Assembly (NCBI GenBank): GCA_022616075.1
Contig: JAKEFK010000066.1
Span: forward strand, 1 to 40,870
Direction: 5' to 3'
From: a bacterium
GTDB lineage: Bacteria > Acidobacteriota > HRBIN11 > JAKEFK01
Length of the DNA stretch: 40,870 nt
Position numbers and translations under genes: made by a program. The notes under the pieces were generated by a model. It did no database searches, was not told the origin of the DNA, and was given only the letters and a program-made list of their open reading frames with translations. Below are positions 1 to 7,340 of the stretch, piece by piece. Within the stretch, counting starts at the first letter, position 1; every line of letters starts with the position of its first letter.

Positions 1-104
1 AGGTAAAGTTTCTCAATCAGTCTGAATTCAGGCTGCCGTGGACGGTTTTTCGGTCCAAAAAAGGCTCAAATTACGTCCGCTGAACTTATTGGGTTCCACA
101 AGCG

Positions 105-177
105 GGAGCGCGGGCATCCCTGCCCGCAAAGCACTCGTCGAACTCGATAGTTTTTGCGGACTGGAAGTCTGCGCTCC
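105..177. repeat. Imperfect inverted repeat (hairpin) in the left-edge noncoding stretch
   Basis: The left arm starts GGAGCGCGGGC and the right arm ends in GCGCTCC; the two arms of about 24 bases pair imperfectly around a loop of about 24 bases. The GCGGGC-type arms resemble the GTAGCGCGGGCG hairpins found elsewhere in the window. The rest of 1-216 holds no convincing gene: an open frame there runs straight through this repeat and has no recognisable content. Confidence 0.6.
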
Positions 178-216
178 AGCTGACTTTTCGGACAGTCTCG
201 CCAGCGTTACAAAGCG

Positions 217-522
217 CTAAACTCCGACCTTGATCTCGTTTCCTTCCACTTGAACGTCGTATTTTGTAAGTTTTGCAGCGGGATTAAAGGTGCTCTGGCA
301 GGAGGTAACGTCGAATTGCCAGCCATGCCAGGGACAGGTAATGACGTTTCCCTCAAGCTCTCCTTCGCCTACCGGTCCGCCACGGTGAGGACAAACATTC
401 TGGAAAGCATAATAGTTTCCGCTCAAATTCCAGATTGCAATCTGGTTTCCATCCACGTCAATGATTTTTCCGGTTCCCGCGGGGATTTCGGCCGTGTCAG
501 CCACTTTCTTAAACTCTGGCAT
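217..522 (-). CDS. Rieske [2Fe-2S] ferredoxin, NirD-like small protein
   Basis: This 101-residue single-domain Rieske protein has both cluster motifs: C44-P-H46-RGGP and C63-PWH66-GWQFD. It should bind a [2Fe-2S] cluster through two Cys and two His and carry electrons in the cytoplasm, as Rieske ferredoxins and nitrite reductase small subunits do. There is no signal peptide or membrane anchor, so it is not the Rieske subunit of a bc complex. An AAAGAGGTT-type ribosome site precedes the ATG. It lies 21 bases behind a degenerate ABC-type gene on the same strand and probably shares its transcript. No oxygenase or nitrite reductase is nearby, so its partner is unknown. Confidence 0.88.
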   Translation of the reverse strand: MPEFKKVADTAEIPAGTGKIIDVDGNQIAIWNLSGNYYAFQNVCPHRGGPVGEGELEGNVITCPWHGWQFDVTSCQSTFNPAAKLTKYDVQVEGNEIKVGV

Positions 523-543
523 AAGTTTTAACCTCTTTAGCCT

Positions 544-1338
544 TTAAACCTTCGTGATCCTTGTTCCACTATGTTGCAGTATGTCCCTTGCAAGTTGAAG
601 CAATTTTGCCGGAGACGGCTGCAGGAAAGGAAGCATGTTATGGTACCATCCGCGAAGTTGATTTTCAATGAGAACGCCGCTCTGTGGATTCAAGAAAAGC
701 ACTCGATTCGCGAGTTGTTGTATGAATCGCACATCTGAAGTAAACAAAATCGATATGTATTTCAATTTTCGTTTCGTCCGCCGGATTAGCTCCAGGAGTT
801 TTCGGGTGACGTCCTGCGATAAATCTTCAGTGGGCTCATAGAAAACCACAAGTTTTGGTTTATATGCCAGACTTCTTGCTAATCGCGCCTTCATGCGGAG
901 AAGCGAACTTGCCTGTCCCATACTGTAAGACAGATCGGTGATCGTCAACTGCACAAGACTTGCAAGGTGCAGCACTGCGGCGCTGAGATGGGGTTCCTCG
1001 ATAGAGGGATTCTGACTTCGAAAAAGAATAGCTATGTTTTCTCCAATGGAAGATCGGTCCCGGAAAGGAATTGCGGCGCTGTAAATCCCGAAATTGCCTA
1101 CGTATTCAAACCAGGTTGTTTCAGATAGGTCGCGGCTGTTGGCGCCGTAAATAAAAATATTTCCTTCTTCGGGCGCATAAGCTCCTGTGATCTGATGCAT
1201 GATGATCTCAGCGATCTCTTCACTTAATCCATAAAATGCGACGCATTCTTTATCGTAGATGCAAAGATCATCGATACGGACGGCAGGGGAACCGTGAAGT
1301 GTCTTCACGGTGTTCTGAAAATGGATGGCTGTCTTCAC
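544..1338 (-). CDS. Degenerate ABC transporter ATPase-like protein lacking Walker A
   Basis: The 264 residues follow the layout of an ABC ATPase of the MlaF/Ttg2A kind. An FRDRSSIGEN stretch follows the Q-loop region, YSMGQ stands where LSGGQ is expected, and LVVFYEPTEDL stands at Walker B. The Walker A site, expected near residue 37, reads GLSEEIAE, without the GKS/T lysine, and the Walker B aspartate is replaced by Tyr although the following Glu remains. It is therefore unlikely to hydrolyse ATP in the usual way. The frame is intact over full family length, so this looks like a maintained pseudo-ATPase rather than decay. The start is GTG with a weak ribosome site. No permease or MlaD-like gene is in the window. 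Assignment to the fold is good; the function is unknown. Confidence 0.7.
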   Translation of the reverse strand: MKTAIHFQNTVKTLHGSPAVRIDDLCIYDKECVAFYGLSEEIAEIIMHQITGAYAPEEGNIFIYGANSRDLSETTWFEYVGNFGIYSAAIPFRDRSSIGENIAILFRSQNPSIEEPHLSAAVLHLASLVQLTITDLSYSMGQASSLLRMKARLARSLAYKPKLVVFYEPTEDLSQDVTRKLLELIRRTKRKLKYISILFTSDVRFIQQLANRVLFLNPQSGVLIENQLRGWYHNMLPFLQPSPAKLLQLARDILQHSGTRITKV

Positions 1339-1395
1339 GGCTGCAAATACACCAATGAAATATATAAATAATGACAGCAGAAGGGGAGAAGAAGT

Positions 1396-1539
1396 TCAGG
1401 ATCCGCAACAATCGGTTTTGTAACCGCAGTGTTCGCACCAGTAGATGGCTCTCATTCGAAACATCGTTTTTCCGCAGCGGTCACAGGGGACTTTTTCCTC
1501 TTTCTCGTTTGTGTTTTTCGGCTTCGGTTCGGAACTCAT
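1396..1539 (-). CDS. Small zinc ribbon protein (47 aa)
   Basis: I chose the ATG at 1539, preceded by AAAAGGG. The longer frame from 1581 would translate the neighbouring repeat. The 47-residue product has a charged Lys/Glu-rich N-terminus, then C19-x2-C22 and C35-x2-C38, a classical four-Cys zinc knuckle, and ends with a CC pair before GS. Proteins like this are common and uncharacterised; possible roles include nucleic-acid or protein binding. It is divergent from selD, with a hairpin repeat between them. Confidence 0.6.
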   Translation of the reverse strand: MSSEPKPKNTNEKEEKVPCDRCGKTMFRMRAIYWCEHCGYKTDCCGS

Positions 1540-1557
1540 CACCCTTTTGAAGATTCT

Positions 1558-1590
1558 AACGCAAAGGCGCAAAGACGCCAAGTCTTTTTT
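1558..1590. repeat. Half element of the CGCCAAG-type repeat
   Basis: The stretch AACGCAAAGGCGCAAAGACG continues into CCAAG and a T run. It matches one arm of the hairpin at 18724-18796 and of the half copy at 24558-24583. It directly abuts a complete ACCGCAGAG hairpin, so two repeat types are joined here. Confidence 0.55.
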
Positions 1591-1667
1591 ACCGCAGAGA
1601 ACGCAGAGCGCGCTGAGATGGAGAAAAGTATCTCTTATTCTTCTCTGCGATCTGCGTCCTCTGCGGT
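1591..1667. repeat. ACCGCAGAG hairpin repeat, copy 1
   Basis: The left arm begins ACCGCAGAGAACGCAGAG and the right arm ends CTGCGTCCTCTGCGGT. The arms pair over about 25 bases around an A/T-rich loop. The same design recurs at 8955-9023 and 21855-21933, with variants at 5614-5700 and 24795-24874. It lies between the divergent zinc ribbon gene and selD. Confidence 0.8.
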
Positions 1668-1707
1668 GATTTGACAGGGAAATCGAATTGATCGAGATTA
1701 ATGTTTG

Positions 1708-2769
1708 ATGGAACAGGAAAAGTTCAGGCTGACGAGGCTTGCGAAATCGGGCGGTTGAGCGGGCAAACTCAGTCCGTTGGACCTGGCCGAAATATTAAAG
1801 CATCTGGGCGCACAGCGAAGTCAAAATCCTGATTTGCTCGTCGGATTTGAGACTTCGGACGACGCAGGTGTCTATAAATTGAACGATGATCTCGCGCTGG
1901 TTCAAACGGTCGATTTCGTTACACCGACCTGTGATGATCCTTTCCTGTTTGGGCAAATTGCAGCCGCCAATTCATTAAGCGATGTGTACGCGATGGGTGG
2001 TCGTCCGATCAATGCTCTGAACATTTGTTGTTTTCCGCAAGAGGGGGTCGATGACGCCATTCTCGCGGAAATTTTGAAGGGTGGGCACTTCAAGATTCTG
2101 GAGGCGGGAGCCACGCTTGTCGGCGGCCATACCGTAAAAGATTTGGAACTGAAATATGGTTTGTCGGTTACAGGACTGATTCATCCCGAAAAAATTCTGC
2201 GAAACAGCACCGCCAGACCCGGAGACAAGATTGTTTTGACGAAGAAAATCGGGACCGGCGTGATCATAACAGGCGTAAAAAATGATCTGATCCCGTGGGA
2301 GCAGGCGGAGGAAGCGATGGCGAGCATGGCTACTTTGAATAAAGTGGCGTGTGAAACAATGCTCGAAATCGGCGTTCACGCTTGCACGGATGTGTCCGGA
2401 TTCGGACTAGCGGGTCATGTTTGTGAAATGGCCCTGGGCAGCAAAGTCGGCATTCAGTTGAATCTTAGCGCCGTGCCCGTTTACCCGGTAAGCATTGAGC
2501 TTTTCGGCAAGGGGTTAAGAACCGGAGTTACCTTATTCAATAAGCAATCTTCCGCCGCGTGTGTTTCGCTGGAAAAAGAACTGCCACGGGAAAGAGAAAT
2601 GATTCTGTACGATCCACAAACTTCAGGGCCTCTGGCCATTTCTGTGGCAGCAGAAAAGGCAGATGATCTGGTGTCGTTGCTTCGTCAAAAAGGGGTTCGT
2701 GATGCGGCAATTATCGGCGATGTAGTTGAAAGTTCCGTGCCTAGACTTTTCGTTTCTGACTCCCTATAA
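1708..2769 (+). CDS. selD: Selenide, water dikinase (selenophosphate synthase), selenoprotein form
   Basis: SelD makes selenophosphate from selenide and ATP, the selenium donor for selenocysteine and 2-selenouridine. Read from ATG 1708 through the in-frame TGA at 1756-1758, the product has 353 residues, the usual SelD length (about 347 in E. coli). Its N-terminus is LTRLAKSGG-Sec-AGKLSP, aligning with E. coli LTQYSHGAG-C-GCKISP. Selenocysteine falls at position 17, exactly where the catalytic Cys17 lies, and Lys20 is kept. The second Cys (19) is Gly here. D51 and D52 (SDDAGVY) fit the ATP/metal site. A TTG start at 1777 would remove the whole catalytic segment. Decoding needs SelA, SelB and tRNA-Sec, which are not in the window. 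nuoA follows after 27 bases, so co-transcription is possible. Confidence 0.92.
1756..1785 (+). promoter_or_regulatory. Selenocysteine UGA codon with candidate bacterial SECIS hairpin
   Basis: The UGA is at 1756-1758. Downstream, CAGTCC (1770-1775) pairs with GGA-CUG (1779-1781 and 1783-1785, with C1782 bulged), leaving a GUU loop at 1776-1778. The loop starts 17 bases after the UGA, inside the range known for bacterial SECIS elements bound by SelB, which usually have a short apical loop containing G and U. The pairing was done by eye. Confidence 0.65.
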
Positions 2770-2796
2770 TGACCGTGACCTGCGGAGAATTCTTCG

Positions 2797-3150
2797 ATGC
2801 ACGATTACGTAGCGCTTACCTTGATGGCTATCATCGTCGGGGGATTGGTTGGAGTTATCATCTGGCTGAGCTCAGTGCTCGGTCCCAAAAGCACGAGTCC
2901 CATCAAAGAAGAACCCTTCGAGACCGGCGTAAAACCGTTCCGCATAGTAAAGAGTCACATTCCGGTTAAATTTTATCTCGTCGCTCTTTTATTTGTAGTA
3001 TTCGATGTAGAATTGACCTTCCTCTTTCCGTGGGGCATTGTTTTCCGGGAGCTGGGCTGGCCGGCCTTTTTGAGCATGACTCTGTTTCTGTCACTGCTGT
3101 TTCTGACTCTGGTTTACGCCTGGAAGAAAGGAGTTTTATCATGGAAGTAG
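2797..3150 (+). CDS. nuoA: NADH-quinone oxidoreductase subunit A
   Basis: This 117-residue membrane subunit of complex I has three hydrophobic segments (about 5-27, 60-80 and 88-110). It carries the family hallmarks PFETGVKP in the loop and FVVFDVELTFLFPW in helix 2, whose acidic residues belong to the quinone/proton linkage region. The start has GGAGA 11 bases upstream. It is the first nuo gene and follows selD by 27 bases; its last 10 bases overlap nuoB. Confidence 0.95.
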   Translation: MHDYVALTLMAIIVGGLVGVIIWLSSVLGPKSTSPIKEEPFETGVKPFRIVKSHIPVKFYLVALLFVVFDVELTFLFPWGIVFRELGWPAFLSMTLFLSLLFLTLVYAWKKGVLSWK

Positions 3151-3617
3151 ATAAAGTTCTCGCCGGTGATACATTCTTCACAACTCGACTGAATGACGTA
3201 ATCGGGTGGTCGCGGAAATTTTCAATTTTTCAATACCCGTTTGTTACCGCGTGTTGCGGGATGGAATACATGGCGGTGAGTTGTTCTCATTACGACATTG
3301 ACAGGTTCGGCGCGGGACTCCCACGGTTTTCTCCGCGACAGGCCGACCTTTTGATGGTCGTCGGCACCATCAGCCAGAAGATAGCCCCCGTTCTCGTCCG
3401 TATTTATGAACAGATGTGCAACCCCAAATGGGTGGTGGCTTTTGGTGTGTGCACGTGTACCGGCGGTTTCTACGATGACTATGCGACGGTGCAGGGGATA
3501 GACACCATCGTCCCGGTGGATATTTACATTCCCGGATGTCCACCTCGTCCCGAAACCGTTCTGGATGGTTTGATGAAACTGCAAAAGAAAATCGCAAGCC
3601 AGAAGCAGGCGGTTTAG
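3141..3617 (+). CDS. nuoB: NADH-quinone oxidoreductase subunit B (cluster N2)
   Basis: NuoB carries the terminal [4Fe-4S] cluster N2, which reduces quinone. The ligands are visible: the tandem C38-C39 (ACCGMEYM), C104 in FGVCTCTGG, and C133 in PGCPPRPE. The start is the ATG at 3141, with AAGGAG upstream, overlapping nuoA by 10 bases. A longer reading from 3030 has no homology in its first 37 residues. The product has 158 residues, at the compact end for the family. The TAG stop overlaps the first bases of the MITE-like element at 3616, which separates nuoB from nuoC. Confidence 0.95.
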   Translation: MEVDKVLAGDTFFTTRLNDVIGWSRKFSIFQYPFVTACCGMEYMAVSCSHYDIDRFGAGLPRFSPRQADLLMVVGTISQKIAPVLVRIYEQMCNPKWVVAFGVCTCTGGFYDDYATVQGIDTIVPVDIYIPGCPPRPETVLDGLMKLQKKIASQKQAV

Positions 3618-3744
3618 TGTCCTGTCCCATGAATAACTTTACAATTTGGTGCGAGCGCCGAGCAGCAGATGCTCCTCGCTCGCGCCTCGCCATCGAGCCT
3701 GCGAGCCAGCAGCAAATGTGAAGCTATTCATGGGAGAGGACACT
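3616..3744. mobile_element. MITE-like element with 24-bp terminal inverted repeats inside the nuo operon
   Basis: The left end AGTGTCCTGTCCCATGAATA plus ACTT and the right end AAGC plus TATTCATGGGAGAGGACACT are inverted copies, with 22 of 24 positions matching. The element is 129 bp and noncoding. An inner stem lies near 3650-3683 (GCGAGCG pairing with CGCTCGC). It begins inside the nuoB stop codon and ends 20 bases before nuoC. I cannot see a clear target duplication. Size, terminal repeats and lack of coding fit a non-autonomous transposon derivative or a REP-type element; no matching transposase is in the window. Confidence 0.7.
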
Positions 3745-3764
3745 GAGTTCCGATTTTAAATCTC

Positions 3765-4247
3765 ATGGAACAAGGCGAGCTCGTTCAATCTGTTCGATCA
3801 AAAATCGCAAAGCACATCGCAGGTTATCACTCCTATGCCGGTGATGAGACAATTCTTGTGCGCAGGGACGGGCTTTTAGAAGTCATGAGGACCCTTAAAG
3901 ACGAATTCAAATTTGAGATGCTGATGGATGTTACGGTGGTTGACTTTCTGGGGCAGCAACCTCGTTTTGAAGTTGTCTATCATTTGAATTCGCTTACTCA
4001 TAACGCGCGTTTGCGCGTGAAAGTTCCTCTTCAGGAAGGGGAACAAGTGGACTCAGTTGCGCCACTCTGGCAAATTGCCAACTGGCTGGAACGCGAAGCC
4101 TGGGACATGTTCGGCGTGAAGTTCATCAATCATCCGGATTTGCGCCGTTTGCTGATGTATGACGAATTTGTAGGCCATCCTTTGAAAAAAGATTATCCAA
4201 TTAACAAAAGACAACCGATAGTGAAACCGAAACGTGAGTACCGATAG
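3765..4247 (+). CDS. nuoC: NADH-quinone oxidoreductase subunit C
   Basis: This 160-residue 30-kDa-type subunit of the hydrophilic arm has the family signature from about 108 on: EREAWDMFGVKFINHPDLRR, followed by LLMYDEFVGHPLKKDYP. It helps hold NuoB and NuoD at the quinone site. It is a separate gene, not fused to nuoD as in E. coli. The end overlaps the GTG start of nuoD by 14 bases. The region upstream of its ATG is the tail of the MITE-like element, so the ribosome site is weak. Confidence 0.93.
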   Translation: MEQGELVQSVRSKIAKHIAGYHSYAGDETILVRRDGLLEVMRTLKDEFKFEMLMDVTVVDFLGQQPRFEVVYHLNSLTHNARLRVKVPLQEGEQVDSVAPLWQIANWLEREAWDMFGVKFINHPDLRRLLMYDEFVGHPLKKDYPINKRQPIVKPKREYR

Positions 4248-5580
4248 TTCTGAACAAATCTTGACCGACGCTCCGGGCAATATGATGCTCAACATGGGGC
4301 CGTCCCATCCGGCAATGCACGGCGTCGTCCGAATTGTGCTCAATCTGGAAGGGGAGTTGGTCAAGAAAGCTGAGCTGGAAATCGGTTATCTTCACCGCGC
4401 TTTTGAAAAACATTCCGAGAGTGTGACTTACACTCAGGTCTTTCCGTGGACAGACCGCCTGAATTACGTTTCTCCGCTGATTAACAATTTTGGCTATGCC
4501 ATGTGTGTGGAGAAATTGCTGGGAATCAAAGTTACTCCGCGATGCGAATATGTGCGCACCGCGATGAGTGAGATTTCGCGAATTACGGATCATCTCACCT
4601 GCATTGGCGCATCCGCCATGGAACTCGGAGCGTTCACAGTATTTCTTTACATGATCAAGGCGCGCGAATTTCTGTATGAGCTTGTGGAAGATGTTACCGG
4701 AGCGCGTGTGACGGTGACTTACGCAAGAATCGGCGGAGTCAAAGCGGATCTGCCACCGAATTTTTCAGAGCGGTGCCGCTCTCAATTTAAAAAGATCCGG
4801 GAGATCTTAAAAGAATGTGATGGTTTGCTGACGCATAACCGCATTTTTATGGATCGGATGCAGGGGATTGGCATTTTTTCAAAGGAAGACGCCATCAATT
4901 TCGCTTTCAGTGGACCAATGTTGAGGGCCAGCGGAGTCCCATACGATGTGCGGCGCGCCTATCCCTATCATGCTTACGACGATATCGATTTTGAAATTCC
5001 TGTTGGCGAAAATGGCGACAATTTCGATCGATATCTGGTGCGGATGGAGGAAATGGAACAGAGCATGCGCATCGTGGAACAGGCGCTTGATAAAATGCCT
5101 GGCGGACCGGTCAGTGTCGAGCTCCCGGAAATCGATCCGGCAAAAACTGTGGATGAAGCAAAAATGGGCCGGATTAAAGAGATTGCCGAACATCAGGTGG
5201 ATGTGTCGCCGAATCTAGAAGGTCAGGAACCAGGCAACTACTATCAGGTCAACCCGGACTTGAAATCGGTTGTCATTCCGCCAAAACAGAAGTCTTATAC
5301 AAGCATCGAAGGTTTGATGAATCATTTCAAGTTGATCATGTATGGACATGGCATTCGCCCTCCGAAAGGGGAAGCATACACATGTGTGGAAGGAGGAAAT
5401 GGTGAGCTCGGATTCTACATCGTTAGCGATGGTTCTGATATTCCTTATCGAGTACGAGTTCGCGCTCCGTGTTTTCCATTCGTGGCTGCGTTCCATAAGA
5501 TGATTGAAGGGTTGATGATTGCTGATATCGTTCCGACGTTTGGTTCGATCAACATGATTGCCGGAGAACTCGATCATTAA
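4234..5580 (+). CDS. nuoD: NADH-quinone oxidoreductase subunit D
   Basis: This is the 49-kDa subunit forming the quinone pocket with NuoB. It shows GPSHPAMHG (His25 and His29) and Tyr78 in DRLNY, matching the quinone-contacting His38/Tyr87 of the Thermus protein, then RIGGVKADLP, RASGVPYDVR and the C-terminal MIAGELD. I used the GTG at 4234, overlapping nuoC; an ATG at 4282 is possible but leaves little before the first motif. At 448 residues it is longer than usual because of an acidic insert of about 50 residues (near 297-350) before the YTSIEGLMNHFK segment. A hairpin repeat follows the stop. Confidence 0.95.
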   Translation: MSTDSSEQILTDAPGNMMLNMGPSHPAMHGVVRIVLNLEGELVKKAELEIGYLHRAFEKHSESVTYTQVFPWTDRLNYVSPLINNFGYAMCVEKLLGIKVTPRCEYVRTAMSEISRITDHLTCIGASAMELGAFTVFLYMIKAREFLYELVEDVTGARVTVTYARIGGVKADLPPNFSERCRSQFKKIREILKECDGLLTHNRIFMDRMQGIGIFSKEDAINFAFSGPMLRASGVPYDVRRAYPYHAYDDIDFEIPVGENGDNFDRYLVRMEEMEQSMRIVEQALDKMPGGPVSVELPEIDPAKTVDEAKMGRIKEIAEHQVDVSPNLEGQEPGNYYQVNPDLKSVVIPPKQKSYTSIEGLMNHFKLIMYGHGIRPPKGEAYTCVEGGNGELGFYIVSDGSDIPYRVRVRAPCFPFVAAFHKMIEGLMIADIVPTFGSINMIAGELDH

Positions 5581-5613
5581 CAAAAGATAACGAAGAAAAC
5601 GAAGATTGGAAAT

Positions 5614-5700
5614 TTTTGAACAGAAGCACGCAAAGGACGCAAAGATAAAAAATATGATCTTCTAAATTTCTTTGCGATCTTCGCGATCTTCTGTTCAAAA
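5614..5700. repeat. TTTTGAACAGAAG hairpin repeat, copy 1
   Basis: The arms TTTTGAACAGAAG...GCAAAGGACGCAAAGA and TCTTTGCGATCTTCGCGATC...CTTCTGTTCAAAA pair around an A/T-rich loop. It fills most of the 128-base gap between nuoD and nuoG, and its right end lies eight bases before the nuoG ATG. The same element lies at 24795-24874 in front of moaA. Confidence 0.8.
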
Positions 5701-5708
5701 AAAGAGTT

Positions 5709-7337
5709 ATGCCGACACTGAAAATTGACGGAAAGGAAGTCACAGTAGAGAAGGGGCGCACGATCATTCAGGCGTGTGAACAGCTCAGCCTTGAAGTGCC
5801 CCGTTACTGCTATCACCCCGGATTGCGCGTTGTGGGATCCTGCCGGATGTGTCTGGTCGAAGTTGAAAAGATGCCGAAGCTTCAGATCGCATGCAACACT
5901 CCGGCAACGGATGACATGGTGGTCTGGACAGAAAACGACAAAGTTAAAGAAGCCCGCCGTTCCGTTCTGGAATTCCTGTTGCTCAATCATCCACTTGATT
6001 GTCCTGTGTGCGATCGCGCCGGTGAATGCGAGCTTCAGAACTATTACATGAAATATGCGCAGCATGACAGCCGCCTTCTGGAAAATAAAGTTAAGAAGAA
6101 GAAAGCATTTCCGATCGGTCCTCATGTGATTCTGGATCAGGAACGTTGCGTTCTTTGTTCGCGGTGCGTCCGTTTTACGAGTGACGTCACACAAACGGGT
6201 GAGCTTGGAATTTTCAGCCGGGCGACTTATTCCGAAGTGAATATTTATCCGGGCAAGGAGCTCAACAACAATTACTCCGGAAACGTTGTAGATATTTGCC
6301 CGGTCGGCGCTTTGCTGGACCGTGATTTCCGGTACCAGATGAGTGTCTGGTATCTCAAGGAAGCGATGTCCGTTTGTCCCGGCTGCTCCACTGGATGCAA
6401 CATCCGCGTTCACTACAATCTGGACCGCCGCTATAAAACGCAGGGAAGACGGTTCCAGCGATTGAAACCCCGCTACAACGAGCACGTGAACAAATACTGG
6501 ATGTGCGATGAGGGCCGCTATAACTATCGGTGGCTCGATACGGATCGCCTTGAGCAGCCGCAGATCAGGGACAACGAAGGATTGAAGCCTGCCGATTGGG
6601 ATTTGGCGATTGCAAAAGCCGCCGCAGCGTTGAAAGCCGCCATCGAGTCCAACGGTGTCGAATCAATCGGAGTGATTCCTTCGCCGCAGATGACGAATGA
6701 AGAGCTTTACTGGGTTCGCAAGATCTTCCACGAAAATCTGAAAATTTCACTGATGCCCTTTTCCATTCCGCCGCGACCCGATGCAACTTCTGATAACTTC
6801 TTGCTGAAAAAAGATAAGAATCCCAACACGAAGGGAGCTGAGCTCATTTTCGCGGAAAACAAAGGCCAGACGATTAAAACTCTTCTGGAAGTTGCCCGCG
6901 CAGGCAAGATTCGATTCCTGTATATTTTTCACACCAATTTGCAGCAGTTGTTTAGCGCGGAAATTGTACGCGCGGCGCTCGATCCCGTAGAAACAGTGGT
7001 TTTTCAAGGAACCAATGTCAGCCCGATTCTCGATCATGCTGATGTGGTTTTGCCTGCCGCGGCGTACGCAGAAAAGGCGGGCACTTTTACGAATTTTCAG
7101 GGGCGTGTGCAACGCATTTTCCCGGCCGTAGTTCCGCTTAAACAAGCGCGGACGTCATTGGATATCTTGAGCGCGTTTGCGAAAACAATCAATATCGAGC
7201 TTCCTTCTCTGGAACCTTCAGAAGTTTTCGATCAACTGGCGGCAGAAATTCCAGCTTTTCATGGTTTGAATTACGCCAGCATCGGCCTTACCGGTAAACT
7301 CGTGAACCAGCCTGAATCCGCGGCGGCGGCTGATTAG
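5709..7337 (+). CDS. nuoG: NADH-quinone oxidoreductase subunit G, short form
   Basis: NuoG carries most Fe-S clusters of the electron input arm. The ligands are C34/C45/C48/C62 ([2Fe-2S] N1b), H94/C98/C101/C107 (N5), C147/C150/C153/C197 (N4) and C223/C226/C230/C266 (the optional N7 cluster, as in E. coli and Thermus). From about 285 on there is a molybdopterin-oxidoreductase-like domain, shortened so that the whole protein is 542 residues instead of the usual 780-900. The ending is natural, with no frameshift seen. It follows nuoD directly where nuoE and nuoF would normally stand, and nuoH starts 3 bases after the stop. Confidence 0.92.
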   Translation: MPTLKIDGKEVTVEKGRTIIQACEQLSLEVPRYCYHPGLRVVGSCRMCLVEVEKMPKLQIACNTPATDDMVVWTENDKVKEARRSVLEFLLLNHPLDCPVCDRAGECELQNYYMKYAQHDSRLLENKVKKKKAFPIGPHVILDQERCVLCSRCVRFTSDVTQTGELGIFSRATYSEVNIYPGKELNNNYSGNVVDICPVGALLDRDFRYQMSVWYLKEAMSVCPGCSTGCNIRVHYNLDRRYKTQGRRFQRLKPRYNEHVNKYWMCDEGRYNYRWLDTDRLEQPQIRDNEGLKPADWDLAIAKAAAALKAAIESNGVESIGVIPSPQMTNEELYWVRKIFHENLKISLMPFSIPPRPDATSDNFLLKKDKNPNTKGAELIFAENKGQTIKTLLEVARAGKIRFLYIFHTNLQQLFSAEIVRAALDPVETVVFQGTNVSPILDHADVVLPAAAYAEKAGTFTNFQGRVQRIFPAVVPLKQARTSLDILSAFAKTINIELPSLEPSEVFDQLAAEIPAFHGLNYASIGLTGKLVNQPESAAAAD

Positions 7338-7340
7338 CAT

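Noticed and set aside
38-220. Open frame at the left edge on the plus strand
   Set aside because: It runs through a hairpin repeat, has no ribosome site, and shows no domain-like composition.
1340-1398. Second selenocysteine candidate: UGA at the end of the zinc ribbon gene after CCGS
   Set aside because: Reading on gives a low-complexity hydrophobic run without homology, so the UGA is a normal stop.
1396-1581. Longer start for the small zinc ribbon protein at 1581
   Set aside because: The extra 14 residues would be translated from the repeat region; ATG 1539 has a better ribosome site.
1777-2769. selD starting with the TTG at 1777
   Set aside because: This start removes the catalytic loop that is present in the same frame upstream of a single UGA; TTG here encodes an internal Leu of SelD.
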